The notes beneath the pieces were generated by a model, which was not told the origin of the DNA, searched no databases, and was given only the letters and a program-made list of their open reading frames with translations. Position numbers and translations under genes: made by a program. Below are positions 1 to 6,183 of a DNA stretch of 8,904 nucleotides, piece after piece. The number at the start of each line of letters is the position of its first letter. Position 1 is the stretch's first letter. Origin of the DNA: an uncultured bacterium (GTDB lineage: Bacteria > Bacillota > Clostridia > Lachnospirales > Lachnospiraceae). The stretch covers positions 1 to 8,904 of the forward strand of contig CAMUHA010000144.1 of the NCBI GenBank assembly GCA_947088515.1, given 5' to 3'.

Positions 1-582
1 AGTATTTCTTGAAATGGCATCTAATTGTCTGGTAGGTGTAAATCCCACCTGCACAACTCCCTTCTGCCCCTTTCTTGCAACGCCTACATATTTCATAATT
101 TTGTTTTCAGCTGCATTAGGCTGGGCATCCTGAATCAGATAGGCATCCTCATCATCACTTTCCAAAATTGCCAGAAACGGGCTAGTTTGTTTATGGTCAG
201 CCATATCAATTCCAATATATTTTGAAACAGACGCAGACACAATAATTCCATTTTCATCAATGATATGTAGTTCATCCACATTTAACAGGTCTGCCAGATA
301 CTGCATTTGCGATACATCCATGGAAATATCCTTTTGTATATCCAGAACATATGCGGCAGCTCTAGCTCTTGTAAGATAATCTTCATCCAGACTTTCATTC
401 AACTGCTGCAGCTCTACATGGTTACTTTCCAGTGTGTGAATCATCTGCTCTGTTTTTGCATAAAAAGTATCGTACTGCTGTTCTTTTAACATATGCAGAC
501 TGAATATAAAGTGAATGAAAAGTATGAAAAAAATAGCTGATGTAACAATAAAAAAGGTATACTTAATAAAAGTTTTCTGCAT
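1..582 (-). CDS. Membrane-anchored sensor protein, N-terminal part (Cache-like extracellular domain)
   Basis: The reading frame is open from an ATG at 582 to the left edge, giving 194 residues of a longer protein whose output domain is not visible. AGAGGA at 590-595, 7 bases upstream, supports the start. A short basic N-terminus is followed by one hydrophobic segment (about residues 8-31). A long helical stretch comes next (33-80, with ARAAAYVL at 73-80), then an alpha/beta region with LHIIDENGIIVSAS at 105-118 and GIDMADH at 124-130. This pattern resembles extracytoplasmic Cache/PAS-like sensor domains, with a helix leading out of a transmembrane anchor and a strand-turn-strand 'DENG' hairpin. 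Family knowledge suggests that a second membrane segment follows, then HAMP, GGDEF/EAL, histidine kinase or phosphatase output; which one cannot be told here. It lies 88 bases after the histidine kinase gene on the same strand, so a shared signalling role is possible. The coding call is firm; the Cache assignment is moderate. Confidence 0.75.
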   Translation of the reverse strand, partial: MQKTFIKYTFFIVTSAIFFILFIHFIFSLHMLKEQQYDTFYAKTEQMIHTLESNHVELQQLNESLDEDYLTRARAAAYVLDIQKDISMDVSQMQYLADLLNVDELHIIDENGIIVSASVSKYIGIDMADHKQTSPFLAILESDDEDAYLIQDAQPNAAENKIMKYVGVARKGQKGVVQVGFTPTRQLDAISRNT

Positions 583-608
583 AAGGAAGTCCTCTTTATT
601 CTCATCAT

Positions 609-625
609 ATTATACCTTTATTATA
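609..625 (-). promoter_or_regulatory. Two tandem TATAAT -10-like boxes before the sensor gene
   Basis: On the minus strand GTATAAT occurs twice, with TATAAT cores at 620-625 and 609-614, offset by 11 bases. Both match the sigma-A -10 consensus exactly. Neither has a recognisable -35 hexamer at 16 to 18 bases (AAAGCG and CGGGGA stand there). Use of either box would give the sensor gene a leader of about 20 to 30 bases that includes its ribosome binding site. The placement in an intergenic gap supports a promoter; the missing -35 keeps the call tentative. Confidence 0.4.
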
Positions 626-670
626 CTGCCTTCCCCGGCCTGCGCTTTTCCCATTTTTACGCAAATTGAC

Positions 671-1963
671 CTAAAATTTCGCATACACAATAATCTGAAA
701 AACCGCATTTTCACAAAAACATCCAATGTTCCCTCCTATTTTGTCTGAGAAAGCAGATACGCTCTGCATACCAAGCCCATGACTGTTTCCTTTTTTACTT
801 TTTGGGAGCCCTGTCAGTGAATCAAATATAATTTCCTTTTCATATTCATTTTTAATCTGTATCAGCAAATGTTCCGGTGTACAATGTAATTTTGCATCAA
901 TATACCGCTTTTCCTTTTCATCAAAATCTTTTACACAAATTATCGCATTTTCCAGCAGGTTTGCAATAACTGAAGCAAGTTCATAATCACTTACCTGCAA
1001 CAGCTTTGGTATCATTACATCCAGCCAAATATCAATATCCAGACTATGTGCCTTGTCCGACATTTGTGAAAGAATGGTCTGGATAATAATGTTATCACAA
1101 TACTTTATTACTTTATTATCATCCGTAACTCCTATTATATATTCTGTGATTTTTTTAATTTCCGCATATTCGCCTTGGGATAGAAGTGAGTTAATCATGT
1201 TAGAATAATGCCGCATATCATGCCGCAAAATCTTTAAATTTTTTTCAGACTGCTCCACAATATGATACTGGCTTTCCAACCCTTTTATATAAGTCTTAAA
1301 CATTGTATTTTTCCAAAAAATTTCAGCTCTGTTTGACTCACTTTCTATATATCGGAATACCACAACATAAGATACAAACATTGTAATAATAAACATACTG
1401 ATTCCCAAACTGGTTTCAGGATAATCGTAAATAGTGTAAGGGAAAAATGAAAGGAAGCAAAAGCCGCAGTAAAAAAATACAGGAATCAGACACAGTTCCC
1501 ACCATTCCTTCATGTATTCCCTCTCATAACACTTTAACCATATTTCCCTAATTCTCACAAAAAGAAACCCAAAAATAGCAAGATGAATCGCAAACCCACC
1601 CATCAGTGAAACAAGCATATTCTGTGTATAAATGTAAAAAATAGCGGTGGAAATACTTCCTGCTATTACATAATTGGATGCGGTAAGTCCCATAAATAAA
1701 GCTCTGTTATCCCTCGTTTCAGATATCAACATTCCAGTAAGCTGTGTTACAATTATCTGGAAAAGTGTTACAAAAAAATAGCATGTACCACTGTCTTTAA
1801 ACAAATTCAGCTTTAGACAGTCAGTAATGTTTAATGCCAAAAAAGAAGAAAAACAAATTACAATTGTTTTTCTTCCAGAATAGCGGTGTGTAACAAATGA
1901 ATAAATAAATAACATCAAAAAAAGGTGGCTAATCATATAAGATATATTTTGAAAATAATCCAT
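671..1963 (-). CDS. GHKL-family membrane sensor histidine kinase (AgrC/VirS-like)
   Basis: A 430-residue sensor kinase that should phosphorylate the LytTR regulator encoded just upstream. The N-terminal half is a polytopic membrane domain with about six or seven hydrophobic segments (roughly 11-25, 33-50, 62-82, 95-115, 118-138, 156-175 and 188-205), as in peptide-sensing AgrC/ComD-type kinases. A linker helix leads to the phosphoacceptor motif LRHDMRHY, with His248 as the likely site. The GHKL ATPase follows, with an N box ANLLENA (334-340) and a G box SHGLGMQSV (394-402). The protein ends normally after the last strand (FQIIVYAKF). The ATG lies 9 bases after the regulator's stop, and AGGA at 1971-1974 overlaps that TAG stop, which suggests translational coupling. 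No agrB/agrD-like maturation gene or peptide precursor is visible nearby, so the ligand is unknown. The family call is firm; the signal is not inferable. Confidence 0.92.
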   Translation of the reverse strand: MDYFQNISYMISHLFLMLFIYSFVTHRYSGRKTIVICFSSFLALNITDCLKLNLFKDSGTCYFFVTLFQIIVTQLTGMLISETRDNRALFMGLTASNYVIAGSISTAIFYIYTQNMLVSLMGGFAIHLAIFGFLFVRIREIWLKCYEREYMKEWWELCLIPVFFYCGFCFLSFFPYTIYDYPETSLGISMFIITMFVSYVVVFRYIESESNRAEIFWKNTMFKTYIKGLESQYHIVEQSEKNLKILRHDMRHYSNMINSLLSQGEYAEIKKITEYIIGVTDDNKVIKYCDNIIIQTILSQMSDKAHSLDIDIWLDVMIPKLLQVSDYELASVIANLLENAIICVKDFDEKEKRYIDAKLHCTPEHLLIQIKNEYEKEIIFDSLTGLPKSKKGNSHGLGMQSVSAFSDKIGGNIGCFCENAVFQIIVYAKF

Positions 1964-1972
1964 AAAGTGTTC

Positions 1973-2707
1973 CTATCTATATTGTTTGGAAACAAATAAA
2001 AGATACTCCCTTTTCACATTTGCGCTTCTTGACTTGCTGACAGGAATTCTTTTACCGCTTTCCAAAATTACATCATTTGGTGTCAGTTTTTTTATATATT
2101 TCAAATTAATTACAAAAGATTTATGTACCTGTATAAATCCTTCATCCTTCAACAGTTCTTCCACTTTTACATCAAAAGATTTACGAATAAAAATGCTTTT
2201 TAAATTTTCCCCGTCCGTCAAATGAATATCCAGTATTCTGGATACATTTTCAATATACTCTATTTTGGAATAAGGAACAGAAACAGAACCTTCTTTGGTT
2301 TTAATCAGATAAGAAGGGCCTTCTTTTATCTCCAGCCCCCTCAGGGCGTAATCCAGCGCTTCAAAAAAATCAGCTTCCACAACTGGCTTCAGTAAATACC
2401 TTGCCGCATGTACACGATAGGCCTCTAATGCAAAATCATCTGAAGAAGTAATGTAAATAATCACATTTCTACTACCGGATTTCTGGAGCTTACTGCCAAT
2501 GTCAATTCCTGTTTTTTCAGACATTACCATATCCAATATGTATATATCCGCCAGGTCCCTTTTACAGATTTTATCAAAAAGCGCTGATGGATTGGTATAC
2601 TTAAAAATTTCAACCTCCATTTTATCACAGGCTTCCAGATACTTTTGCAATAGTCTTTCAATTTTCATTAAATCTTCTATACTGTCATCACAAATTACAA
2701 TTTTCAT
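1973..2707 (-). CDS. LytTR-family response regulator (AgrA/ComE-like)
   Basis: A 244-residue transcription factor of the receiver-plus-LytTR class, the expected partner of the adjoining GHKL kinase. The receiver spans about residues 1-122: the acidic pair is Asp7-Asp8 (ICDD), the phosphoacceptor is Asp59 in YILDMVMSEKTG, the switch threonine is Thr87 in YITSSD, and the conserved lysine is Lys107 in YLLKPV. The LytTR DNA-binding domain covers about 134-240 and shows the typical VPYSKIEYIE and FIQVHKSFVINLKYI blocks. LytTR domains bind DNA as ten-stranded beta folds, usually at paired direct repeats; I could not find a convincing pair in this window. The only ATG in frame is at 2707, because TAA lies five codons upstream. 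That start has no good ribosome binding site: GAGAG is about 17 bases away. The gene begins 27 bases after ylxM, so readthrough from ylxM is likely. Confidence 0.93.
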   Translation of the reverse strand: MKIVICDDSIEDLMKIERLLQKYLEACDKMEVEIFKYTNPSALFDKICKRDLADIYILDMVMSEKTGIDIGSKLQKSGSRNVIIYITSSDDFALEAYRVHAARYLLKPVVEADFFEALDYALRGLEIKEGPSYLIKTKEGSVSVPYSKIEYIENVSRILDIHLTDGENLKSIFIRKSFDVKVEELLKDEGFIQVHKSFVINLKYIKKLTPNDVILESGKRIPVSKSRSANVKREYLLFVSKQYR

Positions 2708-2734
2708 TAAGGCAAAAAATTATTCTCTCTTTCT

Positions 2735-3076
2735 CTAAATTTCTACAATCCTTCCTGCCAGCGTTCCTGCCTGCAGAAGAAAAGATATGTCCTCCTTCTC
2801 CTGATATTTACACAAAAGCTCCTGTATCTGCCCTGCCAGCTTTTTTGTCTCCTGGAATTTTTCCACCAGGTGAAGTTTTTCTTCATATTCCTCCAAAATT
2901 TGGTCACAGCGTCTTACTAAATCATAAACACCCTGCCGTGTAATTTTCTGTTCTTGTGCAATTTCACTTAAAGATAGATCATGAAAAATAATATTTTCAT
3001 ATATCTGGCGCTGATGTTCTGTCAAAAGTTCTCCATAAAAATCATATAATAATCCCTGCCGGACTATTTTCTCCAT
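2735..3076 (-). CDS. ylxM: YlxM, SRP-associated helix-turn-helix protein (UPF0122)
   Basis: A small (113-residue) protein of the YlxM family, which in streptococci and relatives is encoded beside ffh and modulates the signal recognition particle. The hallmark N-terminus LLYDFYGELLTEHQRQIYE is intact. It is followed by a sigma-factor-like helix-turn-helix (LSLSEIAQEQKITRQGVYDLVRR, about residues 33-55, shown here only as a landmark) and a charged coiled-coil-like tail. I chose the ATG at 3076 over one at 3094 because AGGGGG at 3083-3088 is well spaced for the former and the family normally begins ME-I-. The usual neighbours are ftsY upstream and ffh downstream. Here four genes separate it from ftsY, and a two-component pair follows instead of ffh. 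The identity is firm; its role in this altered context is inferred from the family. Confidence 0.93.
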   Translation of the reverse strand: MEKIVRQGLLYDFYGELLTEHQRQIYENIIFHDLSLSEIAQEQKITRQGVYDLVRRCDQILEEYEEKLHLVEKFQETKKLAGQIQELLCKYQEKEDISFLLQAGTLAGRIVEI

Positions 3077-3112
3077 CTCTTTCCCCCTAACCATTATTCA
3101 ATCTCTGCTATT

Positions 3113-3955
3113 TTAATCTGTATCTGAAGGAAGCTTTCCAAGAAGCTTTTTATAGGCTCTGCTGAACGTAGAGTAATCCTTAAACCCACATTCTATACTT
3201 GCTGTAGTGGCGGGCATCCCGGTAAGTATCAGATTCCGCGCTGCCAGGATTCGTTTTTCCAAAATGTACTGATGCATAGAATACCCTGTCTCTTCTTTAA
3301 ACTTACGCATCATATGATACTTGCTTATAAAGAAAACTGCTGACAGATTTTCAATTGTCAAGTCCCCAGACAGATTTTCATTAATATGATGAATCATTTC
3401 CACTATTTTTTTGTCATATCTTGCGGTTTTATGAAACACTTCCGGATTGCTGATACAATGTCTGTTCAGCTCAATCATCAACTTTAAAAACAAAATTCTT
3501 TTATACATTCCACTGGCATACTGATTGTCACTTTCCACAGTCTCAAGCAGTTTTATGGTTTCAAACAGCATTCTGCTGACTGTTGGTGAAAGTCTGATTA
3601 CATTTCCCTGCTCCTGGTCTGACATTTTAAAACACAAGTCAAGCCTTCCTTCCGGTTCAGAATGCTCATCTAAATATTCACTGGAAATATAAAAAACATA
3701 TCGTTCATAAGCCGTCCTTGGATTGACAAATGGTTTATGAATCTCTCCTTTTTTTACAAGTAAAATATCATGAGGTTCCAGTCTATATGTTTTTCCCTCT
3801 ACATGATATTCTACCTCCCCCGAAATAAACCAGATGAGCTTGTGAAAATCATGATAGTGATAAACATATTCCTCCTTTTGACAATCCTTTAAATGAAACA
3901 GCCGGAATTTTTCCAATAGATATCCGCTCTTCACGCTCTCCCTTATTTCGTCCAT
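3113..3955 (-). CDS. AraC-family transcriptional regulator with cupin sensor domain
   Basis: A 280-residue one-component regulator. The N-terminal part (about 31-92) is a cupin-like ligand domain with HYHDFHKLIWFISGEVEYH at 33-51 and a PHDILLVKKGEIHKP turn at 61-75, typical of sugar- or metabolite-sensing AraC proteins. The C-terminal part (about 183-275) holds two helix-turn-helix motifs. The first is around LTIENLSAVFFISKYHMMRKFK and the second around TTASIECGFKDYSTFSRAYKK. The protein ends at LLGKLPSDTD, slightly short of the usual final 'P-x-x-YR' of the family, so the last turn is atypical. The ATG at 3955 is preferred over one at 3979 because AGGGAGG (3961-3967) lies 5 bases before it. 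It starts 44 bases after the GH25 stop and is followed 36 bases later by ylxM. Its ligand and targets are unknown; control of the adjoining GH25 gene is a guess from position only. Confidence 0.92.
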   Translation of the reverse strand: MDEIRESVKSGYLLEKFRLFHLKDCQKEEYVYHYHDFHKLIWFISGEVEYHVEGKTYRLEPHDILLVKKGEIHKPFVNPRTAYERYVFYISSEYLDEHSEPEGRLDLCFKMSDQEQGNVIRLSPTVSRMLFETIKLLETVESDNQYASGMYKRILFLKLMIELNRHCISNPEVFHKTARYDKKIVEMIHHINENLSGDLTIENLSAVFFISKYHMMRKFKEETGYSMHQYILEKRILAARNLILTGMPATTASIECGFKDYSTFSRAYKKLLGKLPSDTD

Positions 3956-3999
3956 GACACCCTCCCTACAGGGGTACAAACGTGCCGCCTGGCAGTTTC

Positions 4000-5094
4000 T
4001 TAATTTTTATGTGAATAATCCTTCAGGCAGACATTCATATCCACATTACCGCCAATTCCCTCTACTGAACCATTAGACGAATATTGCCATATGGTAAAAT
4101 CATAAGGGAAGTAAAATATTGTATCATAATGGGCAAACCACTTGTCATACTCTTCTATCTGCTCCATATCCAGCATAATCATAAAAGTCTTTAAATTACC
4201 ATATATCATTGGAGTATAGCCTGCCTTTCTGATCGTTTCGCAAAAGGCAACTGCCGCTTTGGTATACTCTTCTTTGGTCATTTCCGATGTTCTTGCTGAA
4301 TCATCAGCCACTTCTTCTAAATCAAGCACAACCGGATAAGTAACCTCATAGTCCTCAATCAGACCCAGCACAAATTCTGCTTCCTCCACTGCTTCTTCTT
4401 CTGTAAGCGCCTGTGTAAAAAAATAAATTCCCACATCAATGTCATGGTCAAGAGCGCCTTCTATGTTATCTTTAAAATATTCATCTTCAATCAGCTTTCC
4501 TTCTGAATTTCCCCGATAACCTGCACGGATAAAAGCATAGGAAATATTATCTTCCGGAACCATGTTCCAGTTAATTTCCCCCTGATGTCTTGATACATCT
4601 ATTCCTTTAGCAGAAACAATCTTTTTGCTTTCATCTATATATACAATTTCATTATCATTCTCAATAAAGTTTTCATACACATAATTATGTTTTTTCAGGC
4701 TGTCTGATATAGGAAAAAAGTGGTATTTGCCATCAGCATAAACCACCACATCCTCTGTAAACAGTTCACGGAACACAGAAACCGTGCTTTCCCCTTCAAG
4801 TATTTTCTGCTTCATCCCTCCTAATAGTGCATTTTTTTCCTGTTGTGCCGCTTCCTGCGCCGCTTCCTGCATATGGGCATCCAAATCTGCCTGAGAGTAA
4901 ATATATTCACTTGCGACCCCCTCAAGCTCTTCAATTCTGCCCATCGCCTCAACACTTTCATTCCTCATTGTATAGTTTTGCAGTAACAAAAAAATACATC
5001 CTGTCAGCGCTGACAATGTTATCAGACAGAATATTATATTGGTAATCAGCCCTACCTGCTGCGTTCTTTTGTTTCTTCTTATCCTCTTATTCAT
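4000..5094 (-). CDS. Membrane-anchored GH25 lysozyme-type peptidoglycan hydrolase
   Basis: A 364-residue protein predicted to cut the glycan strands of peptidoglycan as an N-acetylmuramidase outside the membrane. A basic start (RIRRNKR) and one hydrophobic segment (about 16-38) suggest a type II membrane anchor, though a lipobox-like LTGC at 30-33 sits inside that segment and signal processing is possible. A linker follows that is rich in Glu, Gln and Ala (68-95, probably coiled). The GH25 domain runs from about 163 to 360: GIDVSRHQG (164-172) carries catalytic-type Asp166, YAFIRAGYRG follows, then VGIYFFTQA, and VVLDLEE (255-261) carries the conserved Asp258-x-Glu260. The domain ends with a VDMNVCL strand. 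No cell-wall-binding repeats are present. The ATG at 5094 is preferred to an in-frame TTG at 5121 because GCGGGGGT lies 7 bases before it. A strong promoter stands upstream. A role in growth or division rather than phage lysis is inferred from the anchor and the absence of a holin. Confidence 0.9.
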   Translation of the reverse strand: MNKRIRRNKRTQQVGLITNIIFCLITLSALTGCIFLLLQNYTMRNESVEAMGRIEELEGVASEYIYSQADLDAHMQEAAQEAAQQEKNALLGGMKQKILEGESTVSVFRELFTEDVVVYADGKYHFFPISDSLKKHNYVYENFIENDNEIVYIDESKKIVSAKGIDVSRHQGEINWNMVPEDNISYAFIRAGYRGNSEGKLIEDEYFKDNIEGALDHDIDVGIYFFTQALTEEEAVEEAEFVLGLIEDYEVTYPVVLDLEEVADDSARTSEMTKEEYTKAAVAFCETIRKAGYTPMIYGNLKTFMIMLDMEQIEEYDKWFAHYDTIFYFPYDFTIWQYSSNGSVEGIGGNVDMNVCLKDYSHKN

Positions 5095-5167
5095 TCTTAT
5101 ACCCCCGCATATTGCAAGCAATACCTGCGATACTGCACAAACAGCAAGCTTGGAAATTTACTTCCAA
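5087..5167 (-). CDS. Candidate 26-residue Cys-rich leader peptide in the GH25 5' leader
   Basis: A short frame begins with TTG at 5165-5167, 7 bases after an AGGGAG motif (5175-5180), and ends at TAA 5087-5089, overlapping the GH25 start by 8 bases. It would encode 26 residues with the core QACCLCSIAGIAC, which holds four cysteines. It resembles nothing I recognise. Good binding-site spacing and the stop overlapping the next start favour a translated leader. The non-ATG start, short length and lack of comparative data argue against certainty. The same bases contain the GH25 ribosome binding site, so ribosomes on the short frame would affect access to it. Confidence 0.3.
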   Translation of the reverse strand: MEVNFQACCLCSIAGIACNMRGYKNE

Positions 5168-5216
5168 ACTTATACTCCCTGCAATACCGCCGGACCAAAT
5201 TCTTTTGAAGAAATTT
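5102..5216 (-). promoter_or_regulatory. Structured 5' leader of the GH25 transcript
   Basis: The leader contains three small inverted repeats in transcript order: TTCTT/AAGAA near 5198-5216 with extra flanking pairs, TTGGAA/TTCCAA (5162-5167 with 5150-5155), and TATTG/CAATA just before the GGGGG binding site (about 5111-5124). The motif GTATYGC occurs three times, at 5181-5187, 5127-5133 and 5118-5124. None is followed by a U-tract, so this is not a terminator. It does not match a riboswitch class I know. A regulatory role is inferred from length and structure. Confidence 0.35.
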
Positions 5217-5228
5217 TTGTTCCAGATA

Positions 5229-5257
5229 AGTATAGTATGAAATCAAAAGTTTTTCAA
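5229..5257 (-). promoter_or_regulatory. Sigma-A-type promoter of the GH25 gene
   Basis: On the minus strand TTGAAA (5252-5257) and TATACT (5229-5234) are separated by exactly 17 bases, a near-consensus vegetative promoter. It lies 28 bases after the YitT gene's stop. Transcription should begin near 5222, leaving a leader of roughly 130 bases before the GH25 ATG. The unit probably continues through araC and ylxM, and perhaps into the two-component genes, as I see no terminator between them. Confidence 0.75.
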
Positions 5258-5285
5258 TTGTTTATCCTTTCCATTTTCAGTTCTA

Positions 5286-6143
5286 TCACAACTTTTCTCC
5301 AAAATAACTTTTGTATCCTTCTCCATAAATTTCTGTTGCACTTGAGATGACCATAAAGGCGCTACTGTCCTCCTGCTTTACAATTTCCTCCACTTTATAG
5401 GTATTCTGTTTTTTCACCACACAGAATATAATCTGTTTTTCTTCTTTCTTATAAGCGCCAGCTCCTGTAAGATGCGTTACACCCACATCTATTTCTTTCA
5501 AAATCCGTTCTGTAATAATACTGGAACGGTTACTGATAATGTAAATCATTTTTGCTTCATCACGCCCATACAAAATTAAATCCAGCACTCTGGATGTCAC
5601 CGCCGCAGAAATACCGCTATATAAAACCGCATCTATATTGCCAAATACCAAACCGCCAATTCCAATTATAACAATATCAATTCCTAAAAAAATGGTACTT
5701 GTTTTCAGATAGGGCTTTTTTAATTTCATACATTTAACAATAATATCCGTCCCACCAGTTGTAGCGCCCATACGTAGCACAAGTCCAATGCCTATCGCCG
5801 CTAAAACGCCGCCAAATATGGCGCCTAAAAGAGGCTGTTTTGTAAATGGCATTAATAGCTGGAATCCATTTGTAAATACAGAAATCATAAATGTGGCATA
5901 CAGAGTGGAAATAATAAATTTAAAACCAAACTTCCATATTCCCAGTATCATAATCGGAATGTTAATGAGCAAAAACAAGGTTCCGGTTTCTATGGGAATC
6001 AGCCGGTTTAAAATAATTGAAAGTCCGGATATTCCACCAGGCGCTAAATTATTAGGGTCTGTAAAAAGACTGATTCCAGCGCCATAAGCTAATGCCCCGA
6101 AAGTTATTACAAGATATTTTTTCACTTCTCTGCCATACTTCAT
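5286..6143 (-). CDS. YitT-family membrane protein (YitT domain plus DUF2179)
   Basis: A 285-residue integral membrane protein of a large Firmicutes family whose transported substrate or function is not established. The N-terminal part holds about five hydrophobic segments (roughly 9-28, 54-70, 76-96, 105-124 and 150-170). It carries the family hallmarks LAPGGISGLS (33-42) and GATTGGTDII (126-135). The C-terminal soluble DUF2179 domain covers about 198-282, with GVTHLTGAGAYKK (221-233) and a DSSAFMVIS block (259-267). Length and domain order are normal for the family. An ATG at 6143 is chosen because GGGGGTG lies 7 bases upstream and the family begins just before the first membrane segment; the frame stays open further upstream into ilvA, but that part shows no family similarity. 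It has no close operon partner: a terminator precedes it and the next gene has its own promoter. The family call is firm; the function is unknown. Confidence 0.93.
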   Translation of the reverse strand: MKYGREVKKYLVITFGALAYGAGISLFTDPNNLAPGGISGLSIILNRLIPIETGTLFLLINIPIMILGIWKFGFKFIISTLYATFMISVFTNGFQLLMPFTKQPLLGAIFGGVLAAIGIGLVLRMGATTGGTDIIVKCMKLKKPYLKTSTIFLGIDIVIIGIGGLVFGNIDAVLYSGISAAVTSRVLDLILYGRDEAKMIYIISNRSSIITERILKEIDVGVTHLTGAGAYKKEEKQIIFCVVKKQNTYKVEEIVKQEDSSAFMVISSATEIYGEGYKSYFGEKL

Positions 6144-6154
6144 ACCAACACCCC

Positions 6155-6166
6155 CATGTATACATG
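6155..6166. promoter_or_regulatory. Perfect 12-base palindrome before the YitT gene
   Basis: CATGTATACATG is fully self-complementary and abuts the GGGGG ribosome binding site of the YitT gene, only 11 bases from its ATG. It lies just after the ilvA terminator in a short intergenic gap. It could be a dimeric repressor operator, and its TATACA centre could be part of a weak -10, although no good -35 is present. A chance occurrence cannot be excluded from sequence alone. Confidence 0.35.
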
Positions 6167-6183
6167 CCTTTCCTGTGATACAG

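Noticed and set aside
610..654. 14-codon frame (MGKAQAGEG...) between the kinase and sensor genes, considered as a signalling peptide
   Set aside because: It has no ribosome binding site within a usable distance, no hydrophobic or AgrD-like features, and it overlaps the likely promoter boxes.
3077..3094. Earlier ATG for ylxM
   Set aside because: The extra six codons contain the AGGGGG ribosome binding site of the inner ATG, and YlxM proteins normally begin at the inner methionine.
3113..3150. AraC C-terminus ending at KLPSDTD, considered as a frameshift truncation
   Set aside because: Both helix-turn-helix motifs are complete and only the last few residues differ from the usual family ending. 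Natural variation is the simpler explanation.
3956..3999. Small inverted repeat TGCC-AGGC-GGCA after the GH25 stop, considered as a terminator
   Set aside because: The stem is only four pairs and no U-tract follows. The gap is more likely a simple intercistronic junction leading into araC.
5095..5121. In-frame TTG start for the GH25 gene at 5121
   Set aside because: The ATG at 5094 has GCGGGGGT at 7 bases and leads directly into the basic N-terminus and membrane segment. The nine extra codons would contain that binding site.
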